Notes under the pieces: model-generated | What the model was told of the DNA's origin: nothing | The model's input: only the letters and a program-made list of their open reading frames with translations | Databases searched by the model: none | Program-made: the position numbers and the translations under genes | Shown here: positions 1-8,246 of the stretch, in pieces | Layout: every line of letters starts with the position of its first letter | Numbering within the stretch: the stretch's first letter is position 1 | Source of the DNA: an uncultured Lachnospiraceae bacterium | GTDB taxonomy: Bacteria > Bacillota > Clostridia > Lachnospirales > Lachnospiraceae | Direction of reading: 5' to 3' | Assembly: GCA_948470905.1 (NCBI GenBank) | Contig: CAOKQK010000032.1 | Span: forward strand, 1 to 36,015 | Length of the DNA: 36,015 bases

Positions 1-1
1 C

Positions 2-514
2 AGAGGCGTAGGGCTGGATGTGGTGAAATCTAAGATTGAATCCTTAAGCGGCGAGGTGGAGGTGAAGTCACAGCTTGGCGTAGGCAGTACCTGGACGGTA
101 AGGCTTCCGCTGACACTGGCTATCATCCAGGCGCTGATGGTGGTTGTGGGCGGCGAAAAGTACGCGATCTCGCTGGGCTCCATCCAGACTCTGGAGGATA
201 TCCCCGCCAGCGATGTAAAGCTGGTGCAGAACAAGGAGGTCATCAATCTCCGCGGCTCTGTTATCCCCCTGATCCGTCTGCATAATGTATTGGACGTAGA
301 GAGTTCCAACAAGGACGATTCCAACCTGATCGTGGTGATCGTCAAGAAGGGAGACCAGCTGGCGGGCCTGGTCATCGACGAGCTGATCGGACAGCAGGAG
401 ATTGTTATCAAATCCCTTGGAAAATATATCAGGCAGTGTAAGTTTATCAGCGGCGCAACCATTCTGGGAGATGGTGAGATCGCCCTGATCCTTGATGCCA
501 ATGCGTTGATTTAG
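2..514 (+). CDS. cheA: Chemotaxis histidine kinase CheA, C-terminal part (5' end outside window)
   Basis: The frame is open from the window edge, so only the last 170 residues are visible. It begins inside the kinase ATP-binding domain: RGVGLDVV is the G2 box, followed by the GVGSTW...LPLTLAI stretch that closes the HATPase fold. The rest is the CheW-like regulatory (P5) domain, with the NLRGSVIPLIRL signature that docks on CheW and receptors. CheA autophosphorylates on His in response to chemoreceptors and passes the phosphate to CheY and CheB. The stop is 17 bases before cheW, whose ribosome binding site lies in the gap, so the two are one transcription unit. The P1-P4 domains and the start lie upstream of the window. 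Confidence 0.96.
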   Translation, partial: RGVGLDVVKSKIESLSGEVEVKSQLGVGSTWTVRLPLTLAIIQALMVVVGGEKYAISLGSIQTLEDIPASDVKLVQNKEVINLRGSVIPLIRLHNVLDVESSNKDDSNLIVVIVKKGDQLAGLVIDELIGQQEIVIKSLGKYIRQCKFISGATILGDGEIALILDANALI

Positions 515-531
515 AAAGGGGTGCATAAGAT

Positions 532-1014
532 ATGGAATTGAGCGCAATAAATAAAAATGTGATTGAAGAAGATCAGAGAGCTGCGGAGACATTACAATAT
601 ATCGTGATCCGTCTGGGAGAGGAGCAATATGGCATTGATATCCGCTACATTGACAATATAGTGAGAATGCAGCATATTACCAGGGTGCCGAAGATGCCTG
701 CATATCTGAGGGGAGTCATCAATCTCCGCGGAGAGGTGATACCGGTCATCAGCATCCGACTGAAGATGGGGTTTGATGCGGACGAAATCACAAAGACTAC
801 CAGGATTATCGTTGTCAAGCTGGAACAGGAGGGCAATGTGGGCTTTTTGGTGGATGAGGTCATGGAGGTAGTGCAGCTCACTGTTGACGATATCGAGAAG
901 ATCACTTACAATGTCAAGGATGATAAGGCAAATCTGATCAGTGCTGTGGGAAAGCACAACGGGGAACTGATCTCCCTGTTTGACCTGAATACCATCAGCC
1001 TTGAGAGTAATTAA
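532..1014 (+). CDS. cheW: Chemotaxis adaptor protein CheW
   Basis: This 160-residue protein is almost entirely one CheW domain, of ordinary length for the family. Residues 61-76 hold the hallmark GVINLRGEVIPVISIR segment. CheW is the cytoplasmic scaffold that bridges chemoreceptor tips and the CheA P5 domain. The AAAGGGGTG ribosome binding site just before the ATG supports the start. It follows cheA directly. An imperfect hairpin with ACAGCCTGGC on its left arm lies in the gap before cheC (about 1021-1048). It has no T run, so it is more likely an RNA-stability or processing element than a terminator. Confidence 0.97.
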   Translation: MELSAINKNVIEEDQRAAETLQYIVIRLGEEQYGIDIRYIDNIVRMQHITRVPKMPAYLRGVINLRGEVIPVISIRLKMGFDADEITKTTRIIVVKLEQEGNVGFLVDEVMEVVQLTVDDIEKITYNVKDDKANLISAVGKHNGELISLFDLNTISLESN

Positions 1015-1081
1015 AAAATAACAGCCTGGCTTTGGGCCTGGCTGCTGTATCAAAACCCATAGGCAAAAGGAGCGGCGACTT

Positions 1082-1705
1082 ATGAGTGACATGAGTTTAG
1101 ATCAGGTAACTGAAAATTATTATGATGTTCTCAAAGAAATAGGTAATATTGGCGCGGGAAATGCCATGACAGCCCTGTCGCAGATGCTGCAGTGTAAGGT
1201 TGACATGAAGGTCCCGCAGGTACGGCTTCTTGAGTTTGCGGAGGTCGGCGACATGATGGGCGGAGAAGAACAGATCATGGTAGGCGTATTCCTTGGCGTG
1301 GAAGGGGATATCACCGGAAGCATGATGTTCATGGTGGAGGAGGAAAGCGCCAGGCATCTGATCCAGAAGATCACTATGGGGATGCTGCCGGCGGGCGGGG
1401 AGTTTGAGGAGATGGGGCTCTCCGCCATGAAGGAGGTCGGCAATATTATCACGGGAGCTTACCTGAATTCCCTTTCCACGCTGACCAATCTGAAGATTTT
1501 TCCCACGCCTCCTGCACTGACGGTGGATATGGCGGGGGCAATATTGAGCGTGCCGGCGATACAGTTCGGTATATTTGGAGACAAAATTCTGCTGATCCAG
1601 TCTCAGTTTTATGATGAAATACAGTTGGATGGTTATTTTATACTGATCCCTGATCTGGAATCCTATGCAAAGATATTGACTGCACTGGGGCTGCCAGTGG
1701 TATAA
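1082..1705 (+). CDS. cheC: CheY-P phosphatase CheC
   Basis: 207 residues with two copies of the CheC/FliY/CheX phosphatase signature ExxN-x22-P. The first is E19, N22 and P45 (KEIGNIGAGNA); the second is E118, N121 and P144 (KEVGNIITGAY). In the family, the Glu and Asn of each motif position the water that hydrolyses CheY-phosphate. CheC also binds CheD, so it links dephosphorylation to receptor adaptation. Both motifs look intact, as in two-site CheC proteins. AAAGGAG about 9 bases upstream supports the ATG at 1082; a second ATG four codons later (1091) is less well placed. It lies between cheW and cheD in the chemotaxis operon. Confidence 0.96.
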   Translation: MSDMSLDQVTENYYDVLKEIGNIGAGNAMTALSQMLQCKVDMKVPQVRLLEFAEVGDMMGGEEQIMVGVFLGVEGDITGSMMFMVEEESARHLIQKITMGMLPAGGEFEEMGLSAMKEVGNIITGAYLNSLSTLTNLKIFPTPPALTVDMAGAILSVPAIQFGIFGDKILLIQSQFYDEIQLDGYFILIPDLESYAKILTALGLPVV

Positions 1706-1755
1706 CATGCTTTGACGCTTGACAAAATGATAGGATGAGGGAAGTGGAATGAGTC

Positions 1756-2247
1756 ATGAGTGAGATGATAAAAGTTGGAATGGCAGACTTGAAGACCTGC
1801 GTGAGCCCTGACAGCGTGATCACGCTGGGGCTGGGGTCCTGTGTGGGTATTGCAATCAGAGACCCGTTGACTAAGATTGGAGGTCTGGCACATATCATGC
1901 TGCCGGACAGTACAGCTATGATAAATGGATGTCAGAACATTGCCAAGTTTGCGGATACAGGTATCACTGAGCTGGTCAGGCAGATGGAGAAGCTTGGTGC
2001 ATCCAGATTCCGTATGGTGGCCAAAATAGCCGGGGGTGCGACTATGTTTGCTTTTGAGGGGAACAGCAGCACGGTTGGACAGGTTGGGAACCGCAATGTA
2101 GAAGCGTCCAAGGCAAAGCTCAAGGAATTAAAAATTCCGCTTTTGGCACAGGATACAGGGGCAAATTACGGAAGGACAGTCGTTTTTTATCCTGAGACCG
2201 GTGAGTTTCATATCCGCGCCGTGGGTAAGAGTGAGTCAATTATCTGA
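1756..2247 (+). CDS. cheD: Chemoreceptor glutamine deamidase CheD
   Basis: 163 residues, normal for CheD. The catalytic residues are visible: C29 in GLGSCVG, H46 in GGLAHIMLP, and T23 two residues before GLGSC. This is the Cys-His-Thr set known from Thermotoga CheD, offset by two positions. CheD deamidates specific glutamines on chemoreceptors, and its activity is controlled by binding CheC, encoded immediately upstream. The ATG at 1749 is closed by a stop after four codons, so the ATG at 1756 is the start, preceded by a GGATGAGGGAAGTGG purine tract. Confidence 0.97.
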   Translation: MSEMIKVGMADLKTCVSPDSVITLGLGSCVGIAIRDPLTKIGGLAHIMLPDSTAMINGCQNIAKFADTGITELVRQMEKLGASRFRMVAKIAGGATMFAFEGNSSTVGQVGNRNVEASKAKLKELKIPLLAQDTGANYGRTVVFYPETGEFHIRAVGKSESII

Positions 2248-2260
2248 ATGAGGATGGGAT

Positions 2261-2515
2261 ATGGACAGGAAAAATATACCGCTGCTTATGATGCTGACAG
2301 CCGGCGCTGTCATGTGCATCATATCATATGTACAGAGATTTACGATTCTTGCGAAGCTGGTATCGCTTTTTGTGGTACTGCTGGTCTTTTATTTGTTGGG
2401 AAGTGTCTTGGTCTGGATTCTGAACCGCTTTGAACAGCAGAATGAAGAAAGGCTCAGGGAAGAAGGAGAAATGATCGAGAAGGACGGCGAGGCTGTAGAA
2501 GAAGTGCAGTCATGA
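2261..2515 (+). CDS. Small two-helix membrane protein of the chemotaxis operon
   Basis: 84 residues, function not recognised. Two hydrophobic segments are visible at about residues 7-25 and 32-54, followed by a highly charged acidic tail rich in Glu (residues about 57-84), so it is predicted to be a small inner-membrane protein with a cytoplasmic tail. A GAGGATGGG motif precedes the ATG. It sits between cheD and the motility sigma factor, in the same direction with short gaps, so it is probably co-transcribed with them and may have a motility role. That link rests only on position. Confidence 0.8.
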   Translation: MDRKNIPLLMMLTAGAVMCIISYVQRFTILAKLVSLFVVLLVFYLLGSVLVWILNRFEQQNEERLREEGEMIEKDGEAVEEVQS

Positions 2516-2584
2516 TAAGGCAGTATGGAAAGAACGGCATGAGAGGGTTGTATTATAGATGAAAGGGTGAGGAGCGGATGATCG

Positions 2585-3358
2585 ATGGATGAGGCTTCCA
2601 GAAAAAAGCTTTTAGAAGAATATGCAAAGACAAAATCTCCGGAGGCAAGGGAAAAGATCATTTTGGAGTTTGCTCCTCTTGTAAAGGTTGTGGCAGGACG
2701 TCTCAGCATGTATCTGGGATACAATGTGGAATACGAGGATCTTGTCAGCTACGGCATTTTCGGATTGATAGACGCCATAGACAAATTTGACTGTTTTAAG
2801 GAGGTCAAGTTTGAGACTTATGCGAGCCTGAGGATACGGGGAGCCATCCTGGACCAGATCCGCAAGATGGATTGGATCCCAAGGACGATCCGGCAGAAAC
2901 AGAAAAAGATCGAAGGCGTGATCAAGGAAATAGAACAAAATACGGGGCGCGCGGCAACGGACGGGGAGATCGCTGTCGGGTTGGGCATTTCGGAGGATGA
3001 ATATCTGGAATGGCAGTCGCAGATGAAGATCACAGGGCTTGTTTCCTTAAATGAATATATGGAACAGGGCAATGATGTGACACAGGAATATGGCAGGACT
3101 GCAGCTTCCCATTTTGAGGCACCCGAGGAGAGGGTGGAGAAAGAAGAACTGGCAAAGATACTGGGAGAGGCACTGGAATTACTCACAGAGAAAGAGAGGA
3201 AGGTGATCACTCTCTATTATTACGAGGAATTGACCTTGAAGGAGATCAGTAATATCCTGGAGGTGACAGAGTCGAGAGTATCCCAGCTCCACACAAGGGC
3301 GCTGCAAAAGATGAAAGTCAAAATGGGGAATTATATGGGAATTTTAACAGATAGCTAA
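2585..3358 (+). CDS. fliA: RNA polymerase sigma factor for flagellar operon, FliA/WhiG (SigD, sigma28) family
   Basis: 257 residues with the full sigma70-family order. Region 2 (about 25-95) contains YGIFGLIDAIDKFD and FETYASLRIRGAILD, which contact the -10 element. Region 3 follows with WIPRTIRQKQKKI. Region 4 (about 195-250) ends in a helix-turn-helix (LTLKEISNILEVTESRVSQ) for -35 recognition. The length and the WIPR motif are typical of FliA/SigD. The sigma factor drives late flagellar, filament and chemotaxis genes. The ATG at 2578 ends after four codons, so 2585 is chosen, with a GGTGAGGAGCGG ribosome binding site. It lies inside the chemotaxis operon, a common clostridial arrangement. 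Confidence 0.96.
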   Translation: MDEASRKKLLEEYAKTKSPEAREKIILEFAPLVKVVAGRLSMYLGYNVEYEDLVSYGIFGLIDAIDKFDCFKEVKFETYASLRIRGAILDQIRKMDWIPRTIRQKQKKIEGVIKEIEQNTGRAATDGEIAVGLGISEDEYLEWQSQMKITGLVSLNEYMEQGNDVTQEYGRTAASHFEAPEERVEKEELAKILGEALELLTEKERKVITLYYYEELTLKEISNILEVTESRVSQLHTRALQKMKVKMGNYMGILTDS

Positions 3359-3414
3359 TATTGAAGCTTGTTTTTATTATAGTAATACTATGCAATATTA
3401 CATGGAGAAAACCT

Positions 3415-5004
3415 ATGCAGAATGGCTATTTTAGATTAGTAAATGATTTTGACGGTTACGGGGTCGCGTTGTATCAGCCCAGGGATGGCGGGGATGAAAT
3501 CCAGTTGGATGAGCTGACGTCATATCTGGACAGTGTAAAGATATCCTATGACAGGAAGAAGCTGGAATTGCTGATCTTGGCGGAGGAGGACTGCATATGC
3601 CGTCTTGGGCGGGGAAGCTGTCCTGTCTTTTCGGAGACTTACCGGCTCAATATCAGTACAGATGGCATGGTCGCCATTGTGCGTTTTATCGCGCCTTCCC
3701 AGGGAGGAAAGAGGCTTACATATGATGATTTCCTGCATGACCTGAAAGATCGTAATATCAAATATGGGATCCAGGAGAAGGTACTGCAGGAGCATTTTAC
3801 AAATGAAGACAATTTCTGCACAGATATCCTGGTGGCAAGGGGTACAGAGCCTATACAGGGTACGGATGCCAGGATAGAGTATTGCTTTAATACGGATAAC
3901 CACAAGAAGCCGGCTCAGAGGGAAGATGGAAGCGTGGATTATTTCCGCCTGACTACCATCAACCACTGCAAAAAGGGTGATGTGCTTGCGAGGATCATTC
4001 CCGAGACGCCGGGGACGCCGGGGTCAGACGTGTATGGCAATATCATCAAGCCCCGGGAATGCAAGCGCGAAAACCTGAAATTCGGAAGAAATATACAGCT
4101 GTCCGAGGATAAGTATTCCATTACCTCCCTGGTAGACGGGCATGTGTCCCTGGTGGACGACAAGGTGTTTGTGACTGATGTCTATCAGGTGGAAAATGTG
4201 GATGTGTCCACCGGAAACATTGATTATGACGGCAGCGTGGAAGTCACAGGCTATGTGGCGGCGAATTTTGAAGTCAAGGCAGGCGGAAATGTAGTCGTCA
4301 ACGGGCTGGTGGAAGGGGCAAAGATCATCGCAGGCGGCAATATTATCATAGCCAAGGGAATGAACGGCATGAACAAGGGCTATCTGAAGGCGGGCGGTGA
4401 TATCGTGGTCAAATTCCTGGAGAATACCCGTGTGGCATCCGGCGGCAGCGTGGACGCGGAGGCGATCATGCACAGCAAGGTTTCGGCAGGTACCGAAGTT
4501 CGGGTGGACGGGCGCAAGGGTATCATCGTGGGAGGCTATGTGCAGGCTGCCAACAGGGTTACGGCGAAGGTGATCGGGGCTGCCATGGGCGCCTCCACAA
4601 TCCTGGAAGTGGGTGTGAACCCCTTGATAAAAACACAGTATAACCGTATGCAAAAGGCCATTGCTGACGATACTAAGACAGTCAAAAATGCCCAGGTCAT
4701 CCTGGAGAATTTCAAGGAAAAGCTGTCCAAGGGCGTCCAGTATAATGAAAGCCAGCTGAAATACCTCAAGAGCGTTTCCTCCCTGGTGGAAGAAAAGAAC
4801 CGGCAGATAGAACAGATGAATGTCCGCATGGAGCGTTTCCGCGCTTTGATGGAGACACAGAAAAATGCAGAGGTTATCGTAAATGATCAGATTTATCCGG
4901 GTACGACTATCATCATCAGCGATGCCACCAAGACGATTCAGAATGATTATCATTACTGCAAGTTTATAAGGGAGCAGGGTGAGGTGACAATGAAGGCACT
5001 GTGA
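3415..5004 (+). CDS. FapA family protein (DUF342)
   Basis: 529 residues. The N-terminal part carries the FapA/DUF342 sequence; the middle (about residues 220-400) is a repetitive Gly/Val-rich beta-helix-like stretch with recurrent AGGN/AGGD turns, and the C-terminal third is a predicted coiled coil. The family is linked to flagellar and polar-localisation functions in other bacteria, and its biochemical role is unsettled. The frame is open 18 codons further upstream to a TTG at 3361. The ATG at 3415 is preferred because GGAGAAAA stands just before it and the family sequence (MQNGYFRLVNDFDG) begins there. It follows the sigma factor by 56 bases in the same operon. Confidence 0.9.
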   Translation: MQNGYFRLVNDFDGYGVALYQPRDGGDEIQLDELTSYLDSVKISYDRKKLELLILAEEDCICRLGRGSCPVFSETYRLNISTDGMVAIVRFIAPSQGGKRLTYDDFLHDLKDRNIKYGIQEKVLQEHFTNEDNFCTDILVARGTEPIQGTDARIEYCFNTDNHKKPAQREDGSVDYFRLTTINHCKKGDVLARIIPETPGTPGSDVYGNIIKPRECKRENLKFGRNIQLSEDKYSITSLVDGHVSLVDDKVFVTDVYQVENVDVSTGNIDYDGSVEVTGYVAANFEVKAGGNVVVNGLVEGAKIIAGGNIIIAKGMNGMNKGYLKAGGDIVVKFLENTRVASGGSVDAEAIMHSKVSAGTEVRVDGRKGIIVGGYVQAANRVTAKVIGAAMGASTILEVGVNPLIKTQYNRMQKAIADDTKTVKNAQVILENFKEKLSKGVQYNESQLKYLKSVSSLVEEKNRQIEQMNVRMERFRALMETQKNAEVIVNDQIYPGTTIIISDATKTIQNDYHYCKFIREQGEVTMKAL

Positions 5005-5116
5005 GCAGGGCTGTCCAGCCTGTTTTCTCTGGGAACCTGCAGTTTCAGATTATCCAGGGGTCAGAATGCGAAAAGGCTGTTGCGGTTTGGCATGCAATTA
5101 AAAAAGGGGGGTTGTT

Positions 5117-5428
5117 ATGGCATTTGGATCAATAGAATTTACAACCATATCCAGGCTGCAGGATTATTCTGGAATCAAACAGAATGAGGACAACAAGGGC
5201 ATGATAGACCAGGGGCATATCGTAGACCATGTCCAGAAGACAACGGAACAGCGCAGCCAGGAGGTTCAGGGCAGTGACAACGCACAGTGGCGGGAGCACA
5301 AGCCCGATGCCAGAGAGAAAGGCAGCAACGAATACGCCGGCGACGGCGGCAGGAGAAGGAATAAGAACGGAAAGCCCATGGAGCGGATGGTAGTGAAGGG
5401 CCAGGGCGGTTTTGACATGAAAATATAA
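5117..5428 (+). CDS. Small charged protein of unknown function in the flagellar gene cluster
   Basis: 103 residues, not recognised. The protein is hydrophilic and rich in Gln, Asp, Arg and Gly, with no membrane segment or signal peptide. The first 45 residues look structured and the Gly/Arg/Asn-rich middle (about 65-90) looks disordered. A very strong GGGGGG purine tract precedes the ATG. It is 112 bases after the FapA gene and 23 bases before the DUF6115-like gene, all in one direction, so co-expression with motility genes is likely. Composition and codon use do not differ visibly from its neighbours, which supports a real gene over an out-of-frame artefact. Confidence 0.75.
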   Translation: MAFGSIEFTTISRLQDYSGIKQNEDNKGMIDQGHIVDHVQKTTEQRSQEVQGSDNAQWREHKPDAREKGSNEYAGDGGRRRNKNGKPMERMVVKGQGGFDMKI

Positions 5429-5451
5429 GGCTTGGGATGGGCAGATAAACA

Positions 5452-6453
5452 ATGGAAATGATGGAGGTCGTGCTGCTGATTGCAGGAGGGATTATCTTTA
5501 TACTGAGTTTTTTTATTCCTGACGGGAAAAAGGATTCCGGCAGCGCGGAAAGTGCAAAGGCTTTGACGGAAGGGGAGCTGCAGGGGCTTATCAGCCGGGA
5601 AATGAATTCTATCAGAACGCATGTGGACGATGTGGTTGAGGAGGCAGTGACCTATGCCATGGAAAAGACGGAGCGTTCTCTGGAGAGGCTTTCCAATGAA
5701 AAGATAATGGCGGTGAACGAGTACTCAGACACGGTGCTGGCAGAGATCCACAAAAATCACGAAGAGGCGATGTTTCTCTATGATATGCTCAACAATAAGC
5801 ACGCCAATCTGAAAAATACTGTCTCGGAGGTGAACCGCACCATAAAGGAGGCTGAGACCACGGTGATGAGCTTCCAGAAGCTGGCGCCGGAAACGCTTTC
5901 CATTTCAGAAGAAAGTGTCGAAGTGTTCGGGATGGGAGCGCCGGGATGGTCCCAGCCGGATGACTCTGGGTGGGAAAGCCTGGGGGCGGATCGGATGGGG
6001 CTGGATGATTTTGGACCAAGGAATGAGCAGATGGAGATGCTGGGGCTGAGGGCGTCAGAGCCGGGAAAGCCCGGAGTGCAGAATCCAGAGGCGGCACAGG
6101 CCCGGATCGGTGATCCCACAGCTGTAAAAGGCGGCACAAATGCCGGCAACGGAAATAAAAGTGGAACAAATGATTCTGCAATACAGAATATCAGGCTGGA
6201 AAGAGATATCATGCAACAGGCTGTAACAGATAGGCCAGGACTGGAGGGCGCCAGGCAGGAAGGTGCCGGTTCAGAAACAGCAGGTTCAGACAGAGCAGAT
6301 TCTGTGAGAAACCCGGAAGGGCAAAGAAATAACAACAATGACAGGATCCTGGAACTTTACCAACAGGGAAAATCCATTGTTGACATTGCCAGACAGCTGG
6401 ATCTGGGCGTAGGAGAGGTAAAGCTGGTGATAGACCTGTTTAAAAACCAGTAG
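5452..6453 (+). CDS. DUF6115-like membrane protein with coiled coil and C-terminal helix-turn-helix
   Basis: 333 residues. An N-terminal membrane anchor (about 5-24) is followed by a long charged helical region (about 40-150) with heptad-like patterning. A low-complexity Gly/Pro/Glu/Ala-rich linker (about 160-290) comes next. The last 38 residues (ILELYQQGKSIVDIARQLDL and on) look like a small helix-turn-helix. This architecture matches the DUF6115 proteins often found next to flagellar genes in Clostridia; the function is unknown. A DNA-binding-like domain tethered to the membrane is notable, although such domains can also bind proteins. It is 23 bases after the previous gene. Confidence 0.8.
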   Translation: MEMMEVVLLIAGGIIFILSFFIPDGKKDSGSAESAKALTEGELQGLISREMNSIRTHVDDVVEEAVTYAMEKTERSLERLSNEKIMAVNEYSDTVLAEIHKNHEEAMFLYDMLNNKHANLKNTVSEVNRTIKEAETTVMSFQKLAPETLSISEESVEVFGMGAPGWSQPDDSGWESLGADRMGLDDFGPRNEQMEMLGLRASEPGKPGVQNPEAAQARIGDPTAVKGGTNAGNGNKSGTNDSAIQNIRLERDIMQQAVTDRPGLEGARQEGAGSETAGSDRADSVRNPEGQRNNNNDRILELYQQGKSIVDIARQLDLGVGEVKLVIDLFKNQ

Positions 6454-6500
6454 GCATGTGAGGGACTCTTATAAAGTATAAGGCAGGAACGAGGAAACAA

Positions 6501-7139
6501 GTGAAACTGAGATATCAGATGAGAGGGCTGGGAATTGGGATTTTTGTGACAGCCCTTTTGATGGGTGTGGCGACAAATAAAGGGCGTCCTTTGACTGACG
6601 CTGAGATTAGGGCAAAAGCATATGAGCTGGGAATGGTGGACAGCGATTCCATCAGGCTGACAGATTTAAAGGGCAGTACGCCGTTTCCCCAGGGTACAGT
6701 GCCCCCTGAGGGAACACAGCAGCCGGGACAGACTGCAGCGCCCCAGGGAACGCAGCAGCCGGGGCAGACGGCAACCCCTGCAGAGACGCAGCAGCCGGGA
6801 CAAACAGCATCCCCTGAGGTGACACGGCAGCCGGGACAGACGGCAGCCCCCCAGGGGACACAGCAGCCAGGTCAAACGGCGGATCCCCAGACGCCCCAGA
6901 AGCCGGCACCGGACGGCGGCGCCTCTGGGGAGGCAGTCACAGTGATCATCATGCAGGGAACCCATTCTTACAATGTAAGTGTCCAGCTGGCAGAGGCAGG
7001 ACTGATAGAGGATGCCTTAAAATTTGATTCTTTTTTATGCAATAACGGATATGCCGAAAAGCTCCGTGCAGGCACTTACGAGATCATTCCCGGAACCAGC
7101 GAAGAACAGATTGCCAGGATCATCACCAAGACAAAGTGA
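6501..7139 (+). CDS. Membrane-anchored protein with Pro/Gln/Thr repeats and MltG-like C-terminal domain
   Basis: 212 residues with a GTG start, chosen because GAGGAAAC lies just upstream and the sequence opens with a signal-anchor (about residues 8-25). Residues 72-131 are five 12-residue repeats of the type TQQPGQTAAPQG, probably an extended spacer crossing the wall. The C-terminal 75 residues resemble the small LysM-like/YceG N-terminal module of the endolytic transglycosylase MltG (the VQLAEAGLIEDALKFDSFL and LRAGTYEI elements). The MltG catalytic domain is absent, so this is a binding or scaffold protein rather than an enzyme. A terminator follows at 7243. Confidence 0.8.
   Translation: MKLRYQMRGLGIGIFVTALLMGVATNKGRPLTDAEIRAKAYELGMVDSDSIRLTDLKGSTPFPQGTVPPEGTQQPGQTAAPQGTQQPGQTATPAETQQPGQTASPEVTRQPGQTAAPQGTQQPGQTADPQTPQKPAPDGGASGEAVTVIIMQGTHSYNVSVQLAEAGLIEDALKFDSFLCNNGYAEKLRAGTYEIIPGTSEEQIARIITKTK
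6714..6893 (+). repeat. Five in-frame 36-bp tandem repeats
   Basis: Five consecutive 36-base units encode the 12-residue Thr-Gln-Gln-Pro-Gly-Gln-Thr motif of the surrounding gene. The units differ mostly at synonymous positions and in the last four residues. Such coding repeats change copy number easily and would alter spacer length. Confidence 0.9.
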
Positions 7140-7190
7140 GGAACCTCCCGGCCGCCGGTAACGGTGTACTGTTATCAGCTCTTGTATAAT

Positions 7191-7226
7191 ATGGAAGAAA
7201 AGCATTCCATGGAAGAAAAGCATTCC
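7191..7226 (+). repeat. Perfect 18-bp tandem duplication before the rpsB promoter
   Basis: ATGGAAGAAAAGCATTCC occurs twice head to tail with no differences (7191-7208 and 7209-7226). It lies in the intergenic region upstream of the terminator/promoter hairpin. No gene role is evident. Confidence 0.9.
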
Positions 7227-7242
7227 AATGATAATTCATCAA

Positions 7243-7274
7243 ACAACCCTCTTGTCAGGAGAGGGTTGTTGTGT
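7243..7274 (+). terminator. Rho-independent-type hairpin ending the flagellar block
   Basis: A perfect 10-bp stem pairs ACAACCCTCT (7243-7252) with AGAGGGTTGT (7260-7269) around a 7-base loop, followed by the T-rich TGTGTT. It stands about 100 bases after the MltG-like gene. It overlaps the rpsB promoter. Confidence 0.75.
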
Positions 7275-7280
7275 TATAAT
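7252..7280 (+). promoter_or_regulatory. Sigma-A-type promoter for rpsB-tsf
   Basis: TTGTCA at 7252-7257 and TATAAT at 7275-7280 are separated by exactly 17 bases. The -35 box lies at the top of the left arm and in the loop of the preceding terminator hairpin, and the spacer contains its right arm. Transcription would start near 7287, giving an rpsB leader of about 150 bases. That leader includes a GCAGGG/CCCTGC hairpin (near 7365-7395). Confidence 0.85.
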
Positions 7281-7435
7281 CCATATTGTTGTGAAAAAAC
7301 ACGCATGTCGATTCGGCAACGGTGCTTTTGGGCTGTTTACAGCGGCGGAGGTATTTGCCGGAGCAGGCAGGGGGTCTTAACGCTGAACCCTGCTGAAAGG
7401 ACAGGGCGGAAGATTAACCAAATGGAGGTAAGATT

Positions 7436-8197
7436 ATGAGCGTTATTTCTATGAAACAGTTACTTGAAGCAGGTGTTCATTTCGGGCATCAGACAAGAAG
7501 ATGGAACCCTAAAATGGCTCCCTATATCTTTACGGAGAGAAATGGTATCCACATTATTGACCTGCAGAAATCCGTGGGCAAGGTTGACGAGGCGTACAGG
7601 GCGGTTTCCGAGATTGCGGCACAGGGCGGCACCATCCTCTTTGTGGGCACCAAGAAGCAGGCGCAGGACGCTGTGAAGGCCGAGGCTGAGCGCTGTGGCA
7701 TGTATTATGTGAACGAGAGATGGCTGGGCGGCATGCTGACCAACTTTAAGACCATCCAGTCCCGTATCGCAAGGCTTCGGGCAATTGAGAAGATGTCCGA
7801 GGATGGAACCTTTGATGTTCTTCCCAAGAAAGAAGTTATCGCTCTCAAGAAAGAGTGGGATAAGCTGGAGAAGAACCTTGGCGGTATTAAGAATATGTCC
7901 AGAGTACCGGATGCTATTTTTGTAGTAGACCCCAAGAAGGAGAGAATCTGCGTACAGGAGGCACATGCGCTGGGTATCACCCTGATCGGTATCGGCGACA
8001 CCAACTGTGATCCTGAGGAGCTTGATTATATCATTCCCGGAAACGACGACGCTATCAGGGCGGTCAAGCTGATCGTGGCTAAGATGGCGGACGCTGTGAT
8101 CGAGGCAAACCAGGGCGAGGCTGTCTATACTGCAGAGCAGGTGGCAGCTGCCAACGAGGAGGCTTCCGATATCGAGGAAGTGGCGGACGCAGAGTAA
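7436..8197 (+). CDS. rpsB: 30S ribosomal protein S2
   Basis: 253 residues, full length, with the S2 opening [22 protein letters not shown] and the conserved [13 protein letters not shown] and [18 protein letters not shown] segments. S2 assembles late on the small subunit and is needed for binding S1 and mRNA. GGAGG seven bases before the ATG fixes the start. The acidic Glu/Ala-rich C-terminal tail is common in Clostridia. It is followed by tsf after 49 bases in the usual rpsB-tsf operon, driven by the promoter at 7252-7280. In many bacteria S2 represses this operon through its leader; whether that occurs here cannot be told from one sequence. Confidence 0.99.
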   Translation: MSVISMKQLLEAGVHFGHQTRRWNPKMAPYIFTERNGIHIIDLQKSVGKVDEAYRAVSEIAAQGGTILFVGTKKQAQDAVKAEAERCGMYYVNERWLGGMLTNFKTIQSRIARLRAIEKMSEDGTFDVLPKKEVIALKKEWDKLEKNLGGIKNMSRVPDAIFVVDPKKERICVQEAHALGITLIGIGDTNCDPEELDYIIPGNDDAIRAVKLIVAKMADAVIEANQGEAVYTAEQVAAANEEASDIEEVADAE

Positions 8198-8246
8198 GCT
8201 TCCGCAATGATTCACAAGATTATGCAGAATTGGAGGAAATATAGAT

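Noticed and set aside
7164-7439. 91-codon plus-strand frame before rpsB
   Set aside because: It runs through the tandem repeat, terminator hairpin, promoter and rpsB ribosome binding site, and has no sensible protein sequence.
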